Shown: positions 16,242 to 25,204, numbered from the stretch's first letter. The stretch: DNA of 64,000 bases from Streptomyces sp. NBC_01288 (GCF_035982055.1 NZ_CP108427.1:2232001-2296000), one strand, 5' to 3'. Notes: generated by a model not told the origin, from the sequence alone. Program-made: numbers and translations.

Positions 16242-17024
16242 CTACGACGTCTTCAGCGCCGCGTACAGCCGTAGCCAGTGGTCCGGCGACACCTCGCCCA
16301 CCAGGACGCGTGGGTCGAGGCGCGCCGCACGGAACGCGGTGTCCACGCGCCGTCTCGGATGGGCCCGGCGCAGCGAGGCGTGCAGCGAGCCGCCCACCCC
16401 CGAGAAGCCCAGCTCGACCAGGTGCCGCCAGCCGTGCAGCGCGGCGGGTTCTAGCAGCGGGGTCCGGCGCCGCTCGATCCGTACGATCCCGGCGTCGACG
16501 CGCGGCACGGGACTGAACCGGCGCCGGTCGACCCGGCCGACCAGCCGCCATTCGTACCGGGGCCAGGTGCGGACCGTCAGCAGGGTCCAACTGCCGTAGT
16601 TCCCGGTGCGTTTGCGGGCGTATTCGAGTTGGGTGAGCAGGGTGGCGTCGGTGAGGGCGGGGGCGCTCAGACACCAGTCGACGATGTCGGCGGTGCGGGA
16701 GAACGGCACGTTTCCGGCGACGGCGAACGGGGTGCGTGGCGGTCGGGTGTCCATGAAGTCCCCGGCGACCACGTGGACTTGGGGTGTGGTGGAGAAGCGG
16801 GTGCGGAGTTTCGGTACGAGGCGGGGGTCGATCTCGTGGGCGTGGAGTTCGCGGCAGCGGGGTGCGAGCCTCGCGGTCAACGCGCCTTTTCCCGCGCCTA
16901 CTTCGAGGAGGAGCGGTACCTGTTGTCCCTGCGGGACGGCGAGGCGGGCGACGTGTTCGGCGGTGGCGCGGTCGGCGAGGAAGTTCTGCGAGAGCGCGCG
17001 GGAAACGTGGGTGGGGCGGGCCAT
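16242..17024 (-). CDS. 23S rRNA adenine-N6-methyltransferase, ErmE/ErmO type
   Basis: 260-residue SAM-dependent methylase of the KsgA/Erm fold, closest to the actinobacterial ErmE/ErmO/LrmA group, which methylates A2058 of 23S rRNA and gives macrolide-lincosamide-streptogramin resistance. Motifs: SQNFL at 12-16, the SAM-binding EVGAGKGALT at 41-50, DPRLV, GDF at 88-90, and the catalytic NVPF at 105-108 (the usual NIPY form is altered). The ATG at 17024 is preceded 75 bases upstream by the stop of a 37-codon ORF, which suggests translational control. No macrolide biosynthesis genes are nearby, so this is probably intrinsic resistance. Confidence 0.88.
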   Translation of the reverse strand: MARPTHVSRALSQNFLADRATAEHVARLAVPQGQQVPLLLEVGAGKGALTARLAPRCRELHAHEIDPRLVPKLRTRFSTTPQVHVVAGDFMDTRPPRTPFAVAGNVPFSRTADIVDWCLSAPALTDATLLTQLEYARKRTGNYGSWTLLTVRTWPRYEWRLVGRVDRRRFSPVPRVDAGIVRIERRRTPLLEPAALHGWRHLVELGFSGVGGSLHASLRRAHPRRRVDTAFRAARLDPRVLVGEVSPDHWLRLYAALKTS

Positions 17025-17098
17025 GGCCTGCGGTCCTTGTCTTCCGTGAAGGGCATACGGGCAGACGAAGGCCCCGACCGGAAGAACAGGGAGAAGTG

Positions 17099-17212
17099 TC
17101 AGCGGGCGTGCATGCCCGGGCCGGTCAGGGCACCGGGGCTGCGGCGGATGCGGATCGCATGCGTGCAGCTCCGGTTGAGACCGGAGTTCACGATCGCGTT
17201 CGTGGCTGACAT
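17099..17212 (-). CDS. 37-codon leader ORF upstream of the erm-type gene
   Basis: ATG 17212 to TGA 17101-17099 on the minus strand, ending 75 bases before the methylase start. The peptide starts MSATNAIVNSGLN and is Arg-rich (AIRIRRS). Within its codons is a hairpin, CTCCGGT at 17169-17175 paired with ACCGGAG at 17180-17186. A promoter-like pair lies just upstream, and the ATG would be close to the transcript's 5' end. Erm genes are often induced by drug-stalled ribosomes on such leaders; that it acts this way here is inference. Confidence 0.5.
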   Translation of the reverse strand: MSATNAIVNSGLNRSCTHAIRIRRSPGALTGPGMHAR

Positions 17213-17219
17213 GTGAGGC

Positions 17220-17249
17220 ACGCTAGGTGGTTCGGGTGGGGTGGGGCAA
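17220..17249 (-). promoter_or_regulatory. Candidate promoter for the erm leader transcript
   Basis: On the minus strand, TTGCCC (17249-17244) and TAGCGT (17225-17220) are separated by 18 bases. They resemble the vegetative TTGACA/TAGRRT pattern. The leader ATG is seven bases past the -10 element, so the transcript may be leaderless or nearly so. Confidence 0.4.
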
Positions 17250-17310
17250 CGGAGTTTCGTGGTGGGAGGCGCCATCCGGGGAGGGGGTGCGGTTGAGTGG
17301 CGAGTGCGCG

Positions 17311-17371
17311 CCTGTGGGGGCTGGTCGCGCCCACGCGGCGGAGCCGCATATCGATGCAGCCCCGCGCCCCT
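17311..17371. repeat. Streptomyces intergenic repeat (GGCTGGTCGCGC...CCCCGCGCCCCTA)
   Basis: Contains GGGGCTGGTCGCGCCCA, a GCGGCGGAGCCGC hairpin and CAGCCCCGCGCCCCTA. A shorter form recurs at 21558-21593. I recall this element as common between genes in Streptomyces genomes, often near gene ends. It sits about 20 bases beyond the sugar-binding-protein gene's 3' end, so it may work as a terminator or processing site. Confidence 0.65.
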
Positions 17372-17391
17372 AGAAACTGGGCATCAGCTCA

Positions 17392-18672
17392 TCAGCGTTG
17401 GTATCTCGCCAGGACCAAGTTGCCGTCCCTCTCCAGGCGTTGGCGTAGTTCGGTGAGGGTGATCGCGCCGCTGTAGTACTCCTGGAACGCGGGGGTCGCC
17501 ACCTTGTCCTTCCACTCGGGGTAGCCGCGTACCGACTGTGCGGGGGCCGAGACCAGGTCGGCGGCCAGTGCGGTGCCGGTGGACCAGTCGTCCTTGGTGG
17601 TGTGCAGGGCCGGGGACTTGAGGGCCTGGGTGCCGGTGGGGAGCATCCAGTCGCCCAGGGCCAGGCGGACCATGTTCTTGGGCTGGAGGAGGAAGTCGAT
17701 GAACTCGGCGGCCTCCTTCTTGTGCGGGCTGTCCTCGGCGATGGACAGGGTCTGCGGGCTGACGCCCTGGGCGAGCCCGTCGGCGCCGGCCGGGGCGGGC
17801 AGCACCTGCCAGTCGAAGCCCTTGGGCGCCTGTTGCACGATCTGTTGGCGGTAGGAGAAGCCGAGCGGGATCATCGCGTACTTGCCGCCGAAAAAGCCGG
17901 GGAGCGTGTCCGAGCCGCCGCTGCCGAGGGTGGTGGGTGAGGCGCTGTGGTCCACGTTCGCCTGATCGTGGATCGTGCGGGGGACGACCTGGTCGGTCGC
18001 GTCGAAATGGACGGTCACTTTGCCGTCCTCACCCCGGTGGAACAGCTCACCGCCCGCCGACAGCGAGAGGTTGAGCGTCGCGGACACCGGCTCCTTGAGC
18101 GGCCAGGCCACGCCGTACTTGCCGTCGCCGCTCAGCCGTCGGGTGATGTCCCTGAACTCGGGCCAGCTCCAGGGGTGTTCGGGGGTCGGGATGCGTACGT
18201 CCGCCTTCTTCAGCCAGGAGGCGTTGGCGACGAGTACCCGGGGCTCCTGGAGGAAGGGCACGCCGTAGACGCCGTTCCCGAACGTCGTCGTAGCCCAACT
18301 GCGTTGCGGGATCTCCGACTTGAGGCGGGTGGGCAGCAGGTTCCGGAGGTCGGCCAGGTAGCCGCCGTAGGCGAAGTCCGCGAGGTCGTCGGAGGCGTCG
18401 TGGATGATGTCCGGCGCCTCACCGCCCTCGAAGGAGGTGAGCAGTTGGTCGTGGACGCTGTCCCAACTGCCCTGCACGTACTCGACCTTGACGTCGGGAT
18501 GGGTGGCGTTCCACTCCTTCACCAGTTCCTTGTTGGCGGTGACGGACTCGTCCTGCCAGGCCAGGGACTGGAAGCGGAGGGTGATCCGGCCGGTCGCGGA
18601 GTCGCTTCCGCCGCCTGTGCAGCCGGCTAGGAGCAGGGTCAGGGCGAGGGCGAGGATCCATCGGGGTCGCAT
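17392..18672 (-). CDS. Sugar ABC transporter substrate-binding lipoprotein
   Basis: 426-residue extracytoplasmic solute-binding protein (family 1, CUT1 type). It has a short signal with lipobox LLLAGC, then ITLRFQSLAWQDES, EGGEAPDIIHDASDDLADF and a late SPHKKEAAEFIDFLLQPKN block typical of these proteins. ATG 18672 overlaps the upstream permease stop (ATGA). The frame is open further upstream, but that lies inside the permease gene. Last gene of a three-gene operon with no ATPase, so it probably uses a shared MsiK-type ATPase, as is common in Streptomyces. Sugar unknown. Confidence 0.9.
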   Translation of the reverse strand: MRPRWILALALTLLLAGCTGGGSDSATGRITLRFQSLAWQDESVTANKELVKEWNATHPDVKVEYVQGSWDSVHDQLLTSFEGGEAPDIIHDASDDLADFAYGGYLADLRNLLPTRLKSEIPQRSWATTTFGNGVYGVPFLQEPRVLVANASWLKKADVRIPTPEHPWSWPEFRDITRRLSGDGKYGVAWPLKEPVSATLNLSLSAGGELFHRGEDGKVTVHFDATDQVVPRTIHDQANVDHSASPTTLGSGGSDTLPGFFGGKYAMIPLGFSYRQQIVQQAPKGFDWQVLPAPAGADGLAQGVSPQTLSIAEDSPHKKEAAEFIDFLLQPKNMVRLALGDWMLPTGTQALKSPALHTTKDDWSTGTALAADLVSAPAQSVRGYPEWKDKVATPAFQEYYSGAITLTELRQRLERDGNLVLARYQR

Positions 18673-19529
18673 CAGCTCTTCACCGCCCCGGTCAACATGC
18701 CGCCGGTGAGCCGCCGTTGGATCAGCGAGAAGACGACCAGCGAGGGCAGGGTCGCGAGGAACGCGGCGGCGGCCAGCGGGCCGAGGTCGGCGACGCCCTC
18801 CGCGCCGATGAAGTGGGTGAGGACGACCGGGAGGGTCTGTTTCTCCGGGGTCTTGAGGAGGACCAGCGCGAAGAAGAACTCGTTCCACGCGGTGACGAAC
18901 GCGAACAGCGCCGTCGCCACGATCCCCGGCGCGAGCAGCGGTGCCGTCACCGACACGAGTGTGCGGAGCTTTCCGGCGCCGTCGACCGCCGCCGCTTCCT
19001 CCAACTCCGGTGGTACCGCCCGTACATAGCCGACGAGCATCCACAGCGCGAACGGCAGCGACCACACCACGTAGACCAGCACCAGCCCGGCCAGGGAGTC
19101 GATCAGCCGCAGGTTCTTCAGCACCAGGAACAGCGGGATGATCACCAGCACGAACGGGAACGCCTGGCTGACCACCACCCACCCGGTCGCGGCCCGCGCG
19201 AGCAGTGTCCGGCGCCGGGCCATCACCCACGCCATTGGGGTCGCGATCACCACGGCGATCAGCGCGGCCCCGAGCGCGGCGAGCAGGGAGTTCAACGCGG
19301 CGTGCAGCAGGGGCTGTTCGTCGAAGGCCTGGCGGAAGTTGGCGAGGGTGGGGTGCCTCGGGATCCAGGTGGGGTGCAGACTCCCCAGCTCTCGCGGGGA
19401 CTTGAACGCGGTGGAGATCAACCAGAGGAGGGGGAAGGCCAGGAAGACGAGATACGCGAGCAGGGCGATGTACTGGCCGACACGGGCCCCGGTACTCGCC
19501 CTCATCCCTGAAGTACCGCTGGTCCTCAC
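18672..19529 (-). CDS. Sugar ABC transporter permease (MalG type)
   Basis: 285-residue inner-membrane permease, second of the pair. N-terminal helix YIALLAYLVFLAFPLLWLI, then YVVWSLPFALWML, and the EAA loop EEAAAVDGAGKLR that docks the ATPase. It starts at GTG 19529, whose last bases overlap the previous permease stop (GTGA), and its own stop overlaps the binding protein ATG (ATGA). A GTG-to-ATG choice (19505) would shorten it by eight residues; the coupled GTG is preferred. Confidence 0.92.
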   Translation of the reverse strand: MRTSGTSGMRASTGARVGQYIALLAYLVFLAFPLLWLISTAFKSPRELGSLHPTWIPRHPTLANFRQAFDEQPLLHAALNSLLAALGAALIAVVIATPMAWVMARRRTLLARAATGWVVVSQAFPFVLVIIPLFLVLKNLRLIDSLAGLVLVYVVWSLPFALWMLVGYVRAVPPELEEAAAVDGAGKLRTLVSVTAPLLAPGIVATALFAFVTAWNEFFFALVLLKTPEKQTLPVVLTHFIGAEGVADLGPLAAAAFLATLPSLVVFSLIQRRLTGGMLTGAVKS

Positions 19530-20476
19530 GCGTCGTCTCCTCCCCTCAGCCGGCCCACGAGGAAGACGGCCAGGAGCACCGAGATCACCGCGACCATCAC
19601 GCATCCCATCGCCGCCGCGTAGCCGAACTGGCCGTAGCGGAACGCCTCTTCGTAGGCGAAGAGCATGGGCAGCCGGGTGCGGCCGCCGGGTCCGCCGTTG
19701 GTCAGGACGTAGACCAGGGCGAACGAGTTGAAGTTCCAGATCAGGTTGAGGGCCGTGATCGCCAGCGCCACCGGTCTGAGGGCGGGCCAGGTGACCGTGC
19801 GGAAGCGGCGCCAGGCTCCGGCGCCGTCGACGGCCGCCGCCTCGTGGAGTTCGCGCGGGGTGTTCTGTAGCCCGGCGAGCAGGGCGACCGTCGTCTGGGG
19901 CATGCCGGCCCAGACGCCGACGACGATCACGGCGGGCAGCGCGGTCGTCAGGCTGCTGAGCCAGTCCCGGCCGTTGCCGAGGCCGAGGTCGTGCAGGGTC
20001 TCGTTGAGGATGCCCGCGTCCGGGTTGTAGACGATCCGCCACATGATGCCGACGACGACCTCGGGCATCGCCCACGGGACGATCGCCAGCGCCCGGGCGA
20101 GCCAGCGCATCCGTAGGTCCTGGTTGAGGAGGAGGGCGAGGCCGAGGGCGAGCAGGAACTGCGGGACGGTCACGCCGACCGCCCACACCAGCCCGATGCG
20201 GAACGACTCCCAGAACAGCGTGTCGTGCAGCAGATCCCGGAAGTTGAGACCGCCGATCCACTGGGTGGGCGCGGTGCGGCCGGACTGGGAGTCGGTGAAG
20301 GCCAGCAGGATTCCGTAGAGGAGGGGTCCGACGCTGAGCACGAGGATCGGGATCAGGGCGGGTAACACCAGGAACCAGGCCGCGTGGTCGGGAGCGCGTC
20401 GCCGTCGGTCGCGGCTCGGCGCGCGGTTCTGTGGTCTCCGCGCCTCCGTCACCGATACCCCCGTCACCGATGTCAT
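19526..20476 (-). CDS. Sugar ABC transporter permease (MalF type)
   Basis: 316-residue permease, first gene of the operon. A basic N-terminus is followed by the helix AWFLVLPALIPILVLSVGP and a further five predicted helices, with the EAA loop HEAAAVDGAGAWRRF. ATG 20476 has AAAGGGG eight bases upstream. An inverted repeat GTGCCT-cgtca-AGGCAC at 20532-20548 lies in the leader and could be an operator. No regulator gene adjoins the operon. Confidence 0.92.
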   Translation of the reverse strand: MTSVTGVSVTEARRPQNRAPSRDRRRRAPDHAAWFLVLPALIPILVLSVGPLLYGILLAFTDSQSGRTAPTQWIGGLNFRDLLHDTLFWESFRIGLVWAVGVTVPQFLLALGLALLLNQDLRMRWLARALAIVPWAMPEVVVGIMWRIVYNPDAGILNETLHDLGLGNGRDWLSSLTTALPAVIVVGVWAGMPQTTVALLAGLQNTPRELHEAAAVDGAGAWRRFRTVTWPALRPVALAITALNLIWNFNSFALVYVLTNGGPGGRTRLPMLFAYEEAFRYGQFGYAAAMGCVMVAVISVLLAVFLVGRLRGGDDA

Positions 20477-20647
20477 GGAATCAGCCCCTTTGCACGGCCC
20501 GGTCGGGCCCCGTCATGGTCGTGAACACGTCGTGCCTCGTCAAGGCACCTCGCACGCCGTCCCACCTGTGCGAATGGGACACTGGCCGTCGGATGGCGGG
20601 AACCCGACGCCGTACGCACACGCACAGGGATGACTCGGAGGCGGACG

Positions 20648-21511
20648 ATGGACGAGGCACGGGCCCGGGACGTACTGGCCGCGGCGGACGTACTGCCCGG
20701 CGCGGCGCGGGACGCGCGGCTCCTCGCCCTCGGCGAGAACGCGGTGTTCGCCGCCGGTGACCTGGTCGTCAAGGTGGGCCGTGACGCCGAACTCCTCGAC
20801 CGTGCCCGGCGCGAGCTGAATGTCGCGCTGTGGCTGGCCGAGGCGGGCGTCCCGGCGGTGCGGGCCGCCGAGCCGAAGGCGCGTCTGGTCGAGGGGCACC
20901 CGGTGACGGTGTGGCACCGGCTGGCCGATTCCGTACGTCCGGCCGAGCCCCGGGATTTGGCCGAACTGCTACGCCTCGTCCACGCGCTTCCCGCCCCCTC
21001 CTTCGAACTCCCGCCCCGCGAGCTGCTGGGCGGGGTGGAACGCTGGCTGCGGCTCGCGGGCGACGCGATCGACCCGGCGGACGCGGACTATCTGCGCGAG
21101 CGGCGGGACGGGTTCGCGGCTGCCGCCGCCGCGCTCACGCCGCGCCTGACGCCGGGGCCGATCCACGGGGACGCGTTGCCCCGCAATGTGCATGTCGGGC
21201 CGGAGGGGCCGGTGCTGGTGGATCTGGAGACCTTCTCCTCCGACCTGCGTGAGCACGATCTGGTGGTGATGGCGCTCTCCCGCGACCGTTACGCCTTCCC
21301 GGCCCGGGCCTATGACTCGTTCACCGAGGCGTACGGGTGGGACGTGCGGGAGTGGGACGGCTGTGGGGTGCTGCGCGGGGCTCGGGAGACGGCCAGCTGC
21401 GCCTGGGTTGCTCAGCATGCGCCGAGCAACCCTGAGGCGTTGGCCGAGTTCGGGCGCCGGGTGGCATCCCTGCGGGACGGGGACGAGACGGTGCGGTGGT
21501 TTCCGTTCTGA
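20648..21511 (+). CDS. Aminoglycoside phosphotransferase (APH)-fold kinase
   Basis: 287-residue protein with the APH/choline-kinase fold. It shows a degenerate N-lobe with Lys in VVKVGRDAE, a Brenner-type loop IHGDALPRNVHV, and VDLETFSSD, in which Asp takes the metal-binding role. Start at ATG 20648 with GGAGG six bases upstream. It diverges from the sugar transporter operon. Antibiotic resistance is only one possibility; such kinases also act on small metabolites. Confidence 0.8.
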   Translation: MDEARARDVLAAADVLPGAARDARLLALGENAVFAAGDLVVKVGRDAELLDRARRELNVALWLAEAGVPAVRAAEPKARLVEGHPVTVWHRLADSVRPAEPRDLAELLRLVHALPAPSFELPPRELLGGVERWLRLAGDAIDPADADYLRERRDGFAAAAAALTPRLTPGPIHGDALPRNVHVGPEGPVLVDLETFSSDLREHDLVVMALSRDRYAFPARAYDSFTEAYGWDVREWDGCGVLRGARETASCAWVAQHAPSNPEALAEFGRRVASLRDGDETVRWFPF

Positions 21512-21557
21512 GCGCCTAGTGATCGGGGCCGATAGGTTTTCGGGCGAGTGACGGTCG

Positions 21558-21593
21558 TCTGTGGCTGGTCGCGCAGTTCCCCGCGCCCCTTAG
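21558..21593. repeat. Streptomyces intergenic repeat, short copy
   Basis: Shares GTGGCTGGTCGCGC and CCCCGCGCCCCTTA with the element at 17311-17371 but lacks the internal hairpin. Located between the convergent kinase and exonuclease genes. A termination or processing role is plausible. Confidence 0.6.
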
Positions 21594-21622
21594 GGCGCGC
21601 GTCTCATCCGGAGTTCGCCAGC

Positions 21623-22345
21623 TCAGACCGTTTCGTCCTCCAGCTCGCGCAGTGGCCACGTTCCGTCGATCACCGCGTCCTGTTCGCCCTTGCGGCGTAG
21701 GAAGCTCTGGAAGTCGGCGGCCCATTCCGCGTACCACTCGATCTGGCTGCGGTGCAGCTCGGCCGGGCCGAGGGCGGCGACCTTGGGGTGGCGGTCGGCT
21801 ATGGCGCCGGCCAGGCGGGCGGCGGCGAGGGCGTCGGCCGAGGCGTCGTGCGCGGCGTCGAGGACCACGCCGTACTCCTGGCAGACCGCTTCGAGATTGC
21901 GCTTGCCGCGGCGGTAGCGGTCCACGGAGCGGTCGATCGTGTACGGGTCGATGACCGGGGCGGGGTCGGTGCCGCCCAACCGGTCGCGCAGGGACGGGAG
22001 TCCGTGCCGGCGCAGCTCGGCGGAGAGCAGGGTCAGATCGAAGGCCGCGTTGTAGGCGACGACGGGAACGCCCGTCTTCCAGTACGTCACGAGGACGTCC
22101 GCGATCGACTCGGCGACCTGGTCGGCGGGGCGGCCCTCGGCGGTGGCCCGTTCGTTCGTGATGCCGTGCACGGCGACGGCGTCCGCCGGGATCTCCACGC
22201 CCGGATCGGCCAGCCACTCCCGGCGGCCTATCGGCCGTCCGCCTCTGACCTCGATGACCGCGCCCGTGACGATGCGCGCCTCGCGCGGCTCCGTCCCCGT
22301 CGTCTCCAGGTCGAAGCCGATGAGCAGCTCCTGGTGCCAGGCCAT
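21623..22345 (-). CDS. DnaQ-like 3'-5' exonuclease (DEDDh)
   Basis: 240-residue exonuclease-fold protein. Exo I motif GFDLETTGT at about 10-18, HGITNERA, Exo II AYNAAFDLTLL and Exo III HDASADALAAARLA supply all five DEDDh residues. Homologous to the epsilon subunit of DNA polymerase III and RNase T relatives, but not fused to other domains. ATG 22345. Cellular role (proofreading, repair or RNA trimming) is open. Confidence 0.88.
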   Translation of the reverse strand: MAWHQELLIGFDLETTGTEPREARIVTGAVIEVRGGRPIGRREWLADPGVEIPADAVAVHGITNERATAEGRPADQVAESIADVLVTYWKTGVPVVAYNAAFDLTLLSAELRRHGLPSLRDRLGGTDPAPVIDPYTIDRSVDRYRRGKRNLEAVCQEYGVVLDAAHDASADALAAARLAGAIADRHPKVAALGPAELHRSQIEWYAEWAADFQSFLRRKGEQDAVIDGTWPLRELEDETV

Positions 22346-22468
22346 GACGGCCCCCCTTCTCGGTGGTGCTTTCCCCCAGTGGTCTCCACGATCGCATGCG
22401 CCACTGACAATCCGATGACCGCGTTCCGCTTACCGCCGGAGCGGCCCCGGTCCCGGCCCTGGGACAGG

Positions 22469-23710
22469 TCAGGACACCGGTCGCGAATCCGCCCACATCT
22501 GCTCGAACTCATCGCGATAGGTGGGGAAAAGCGCGCTGTCATCCATTTCGTCCGACTTGACCAGTCGGCTGCCGTTCCGCAGCACCAGCACCGGTGCCTC
22601 CATGCCGCGGCTGCGGCGCAGATAGGACTGCACGACGGCTATGCCGTCCGTGCCGTCGCCGTCGACGAGGTACGCCGTGAAGCGGGGTGTCTCGTCGAAG
22701 ACCTGGATCTCGAAGGCGGCCGGGTCGCGCAGCCGGGACCGCACCCGCCGCATGTGCAGGATGTTCATCTCGACGGCGCGGCTCAACTCGCCCCGCTTGA
22801 TGCCGAGTTCACGCTCGCGCCGCTTCACCGCGCTGGAGGCGGGGTTGAGGAACAGCAGCCGCGTCCGGCAGCCCGACTCGGCGAGGCGGACGAGGCGTCG
22901 GCCGGAGAAGTTCTGCACGAGCAGGTTGAGGCCGATGCCGATGGCGTCGACCCGGCGGGCCCCGCCGAAGATGTCCTCGGCCGGGAACTGCCGCATCAGC
23001 CGCACCCGGTCGGGGTGCACGGCGACCACGTCGGCGAACCGGTCGCCGATGAGTTCCTCGACCGCGTCGACGGGCAGCCGGCGCGCCGAGGGCACGTCGC
23101 TGCCGGCGCCGAGGGTCTCCAGGAGTTTCGCGGAGGCCCGCTCGGCCTGGTTGAGGACGGCCTCGGACAGGGCGCGGTTGCGGGAGACGACGTTGCGGGT
23201 CACTTCCAGTTCGTCCAGGGCGAGTTCGACGTCCCGGCGCTCGTCGAAGTACGGCTCGAAGCACGGCCAGTGCTGCACCATCAGCTCGCGCAGCTGCGGC
23301 AGCGTCAGGAAGCTGATGACGTTGTCGTCGGCCGGGTCGAGCAAGTAGCCCTTGCGGCGGCTGACTTCGCGTACGGCGACCGCGCGCTGCACCCACTCCT
23401 GGCCGGCCGGACCGGCCGCGGCGACCACCCACTCGTCGCCGTGGACGGGTTCGTAGATGGGCCGCAGCACGGCGGCCACGACGGCGCGCAGCCGCTGCTC
23501 GACCAGGTTCAGCCAGATGTAGGCGCGGCCGGCTCGCTGGGCGCGCGTACGCACCTCGCGCCAGGCGTCGGCGTCCCAGTCCAGCTCCGGACCGATGGAA
23601 CCAGCCGCGTCCATCGGACGTGCCAGGGACACCGCGCCGGGCGGGACTTCTGCGGAGTTCCCCTCGTGACCCTCGTCACCAGGGGGCAACTCCAGCCCTC
23701 CCGAGCCCAC
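22469..23710 (-). CDS. SAV2148-type HEPN domain protein
   Basis: 413-residue protein matching, from memory, the Streptomyces family named after SAV2148. The N-terminal half (from about residue 45) is helical, with RAYIWLNLVEQRLRAVV; a C-terminal half follows from about residue 270. The segment VTRNVVSRNRALSEAV is where an Rx4-6H HEPN ribonuclease motif would lie, but no His follows, so nuclease activity is doubtful. Conserved across Streptomyces; function unknown. Separated from the exonuclease by 123 bases on the same strand. Confidence 0.75.
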   Translation of the reverse strand: MGSGGLELPPGDEGHEGNSAEVPPGAVSLARPMDAAGSIGPELDWDADAWREVRTRAQRAGRAYIWLNLVEQRLRAVVAAVLRPIYEPVHGDEWVVAAAGPAGQEWVQRAVAVREVSRRKGYLLDPADDNVISFLTLPQLRELMVQHWPCFEPYFDERRDVELALDELEVTRNVVSRNRALSEAVLNQAERASAKLLETLGAGSDVPSARRLPVDAVEELIGDRFADVVAVHPDRVRLMRQFPAEDIFGGARRVDAIGIGLNLLVQNFSGRRLVRLAESGCRTRLLFLNPASSAVKRRERELGIKRGELSRAVEMNILHMRRVRSRLRDPAAFEIQVFDETPRFTAYLVDGDGTDGIAVVQSYLRRSRGMEAPVLVLRNGSRLVKSDEMDDSALFPTYRDEFEQMWADSRPVS

Positions 23711-23814
23711 CCGTGCACCGCCTTCCGCTCCCCCGAGCTCTCCCCAGTCTCAACGATCAAGGAAGGGTACTCCGGGACCGGTCGGCGGTGCAGCCGGATG
23801 GACAGGGTCGTTTC

Positions 23815-25131
23815 TCAACTTCCGCCGAGCACATTGCCGTTCTGGTTGGCGAGGGCGGCCGGAGTGAGCGGATTCATAGCGGTGACGTCACGCGGGGCGA
23901 TCGAGAATCCCTGCCAGTGGACCGGCATCGGCTGCTGGTCCTCGTCCCGGGCGATGTGGTGGAACCCGACGTTCACCCAGACCACGGGGTGGGTGAGGGT
24001 CTGTCCGTTGACCCACTTGTCGACCTGCTTCGGGTGCCCGGCACCGCAGTTGGGCAGGTTGTCGCTGGCGAACTGCTCGCACTTGTTGTACTCGGTGAAG
24101 TACACGTCGTGCTGGGTGAAGCTGCGGCCCGGGTACTTGGTGGTGGGGCCGGGGACTATCTCGTAGGACCGGGCGTGGTTGTCCTTGTTCTTGCCGGTCG
24201 CGCTGACGATGCGCCACCAGCGCATGTTCTTGGCGTCGCCCGCGAGTTCCTTGGTGACCTTGGTCAACGTGGTCTTGTTGGTGGGGGTGTTGGCGCCGTG
24301 CGTGGTGACCGCCGAGTCGTACTGCTCGACGCGTCCCTTGGAGGATCCGTCGAGGGCGAAGTCCAACTTCCAGAAGACGTCGTGCTGGTGGCTCGTCGCG
24401 TACGCCGTGGCACCCTTGCCGAGCGGCCAGCCGCGGCCGTCGCCCGCGTCGTAGTCGTAGGGCGAAAGGCTGCCGGTGGCACCGACGTTCATGTTGATGG
24501 TGCCGTCGTCCTGGAAGCGCCACTCGGTGATGTACTCGTACCAGCCGACCTGGTTGACCGTGTAGACGAGGAAGTCCTTGCCCTGGGTCTGGAAGACCTT
24601 GTTGGCGCTGTCGCCCTGCATGCGGAAGGCGTGGCCGCGCGAACGGGTCGTCGTACAGAGGCCCTTGACGTTCGGGTGGGCCGGGTCCTGGGCGTCGGGG
24701 ACCTTGACGGTCTTGATGGTACCGCCGGGACATTCGCCGGGCTGCATGTTCATCAGGCCGGTGCCGAAGCCGTACTGGGTGAGGTCGCTGTACTCGTTCT
24801 TGCCGTCGTCGTACGGGACGTGGATCTGGGCGAGCTTCGCGTCGGCGAGCACCTTGATGGGGGTGGCCTGGCCGGGCGGCTGGTAGGAGATGTTCTCCAG
24901 GACGAGGCCGGCCTCGCGCTCGTAGTGCCAGCACATCCGCCAGGTGGTGCCGGTGGAGAGCTTCTGCTCGATGGTGTAGGCGGCGCTGCAACCGGGTGCG
25001 GCGGCGGCCGGGGCTGTCTTCGGCTGGGCGACGGCCGGTCCCGCGCCGGCCGTGGCACCGGCGGCCAGGGTGGCGAGGGCGAGCCCGACGGCCCCCCGCC
25101 TGCGGGCACGGCTGATTCTGTTGACGCGCAT
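23815..25131 (-). CDS. Secreted copper amine oxidase, catalytic domain only
   Basis: 438 residues with an Arg-rich signal peptide (RARRRGAVGL, possibly Tat). The body aligns by eye with the catalytic domain of copper amine oxidases. A WYEY segment stands where the topaquinone precursor Tyr lies (usually NY[DE]), HQHDVFW supplies the paired Cu-ligand His residues, and GFHHIARDED matches the third ligand region. PMPVHWQGFSIAP resembles the usual PVMPVEYTGF block. It lacks the N2/N3 domains, which appear to be encoded by the gene just upstream. Whether the N-to-W change before Tyr permits cofactor formation is uncertain. Confidence 0.78.
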   Translation of the reverse strand: MRVNRISRARRRGAVGLALATLAAGATAGAGPAVAQPKTAPAAAAPGCSAAYTIEQKLSTGTTWRMCWHYEREAGLVLENISYQPPGQATPIKVLADAKLAQIHVPYDDGKNEYSDLTQYGFGTGLMNMQPGECPGGTIKTVKVPDAQDPAHPNVKGLCTTTRSRGHAFRMQGDSANKVFQTQGKDFLVYTVNQVGWYEYITEWRFQDDGTINMNVGATGSLSPYDYDAGDGRGWPLGKGATAYATSHQHDVFWKLDFALDGSSKGRVEQYDSAVTTHGANTPTNKTTLTKVTKELAGDAKNMRWWRIVSATGKNKDNHARSYEIVPGPTTKYPGRSFTQHDVYFTEYNKCEQFASDNLPNCGAGHPKQVDKWVNGQTLTHPVVWVNVGFHHIARDEDQQPMPVHWQGFSIAPRDVTAMNPLTPAALANQNGNVLGGS

Positions 25132-25204
25132 GAAGAAGTGACTCCCTTACAGGAGAAGCAAGTTGGGACAGTGGACGAGGAACTGCGCTGCCTGCGCGGT
25201 CGGT

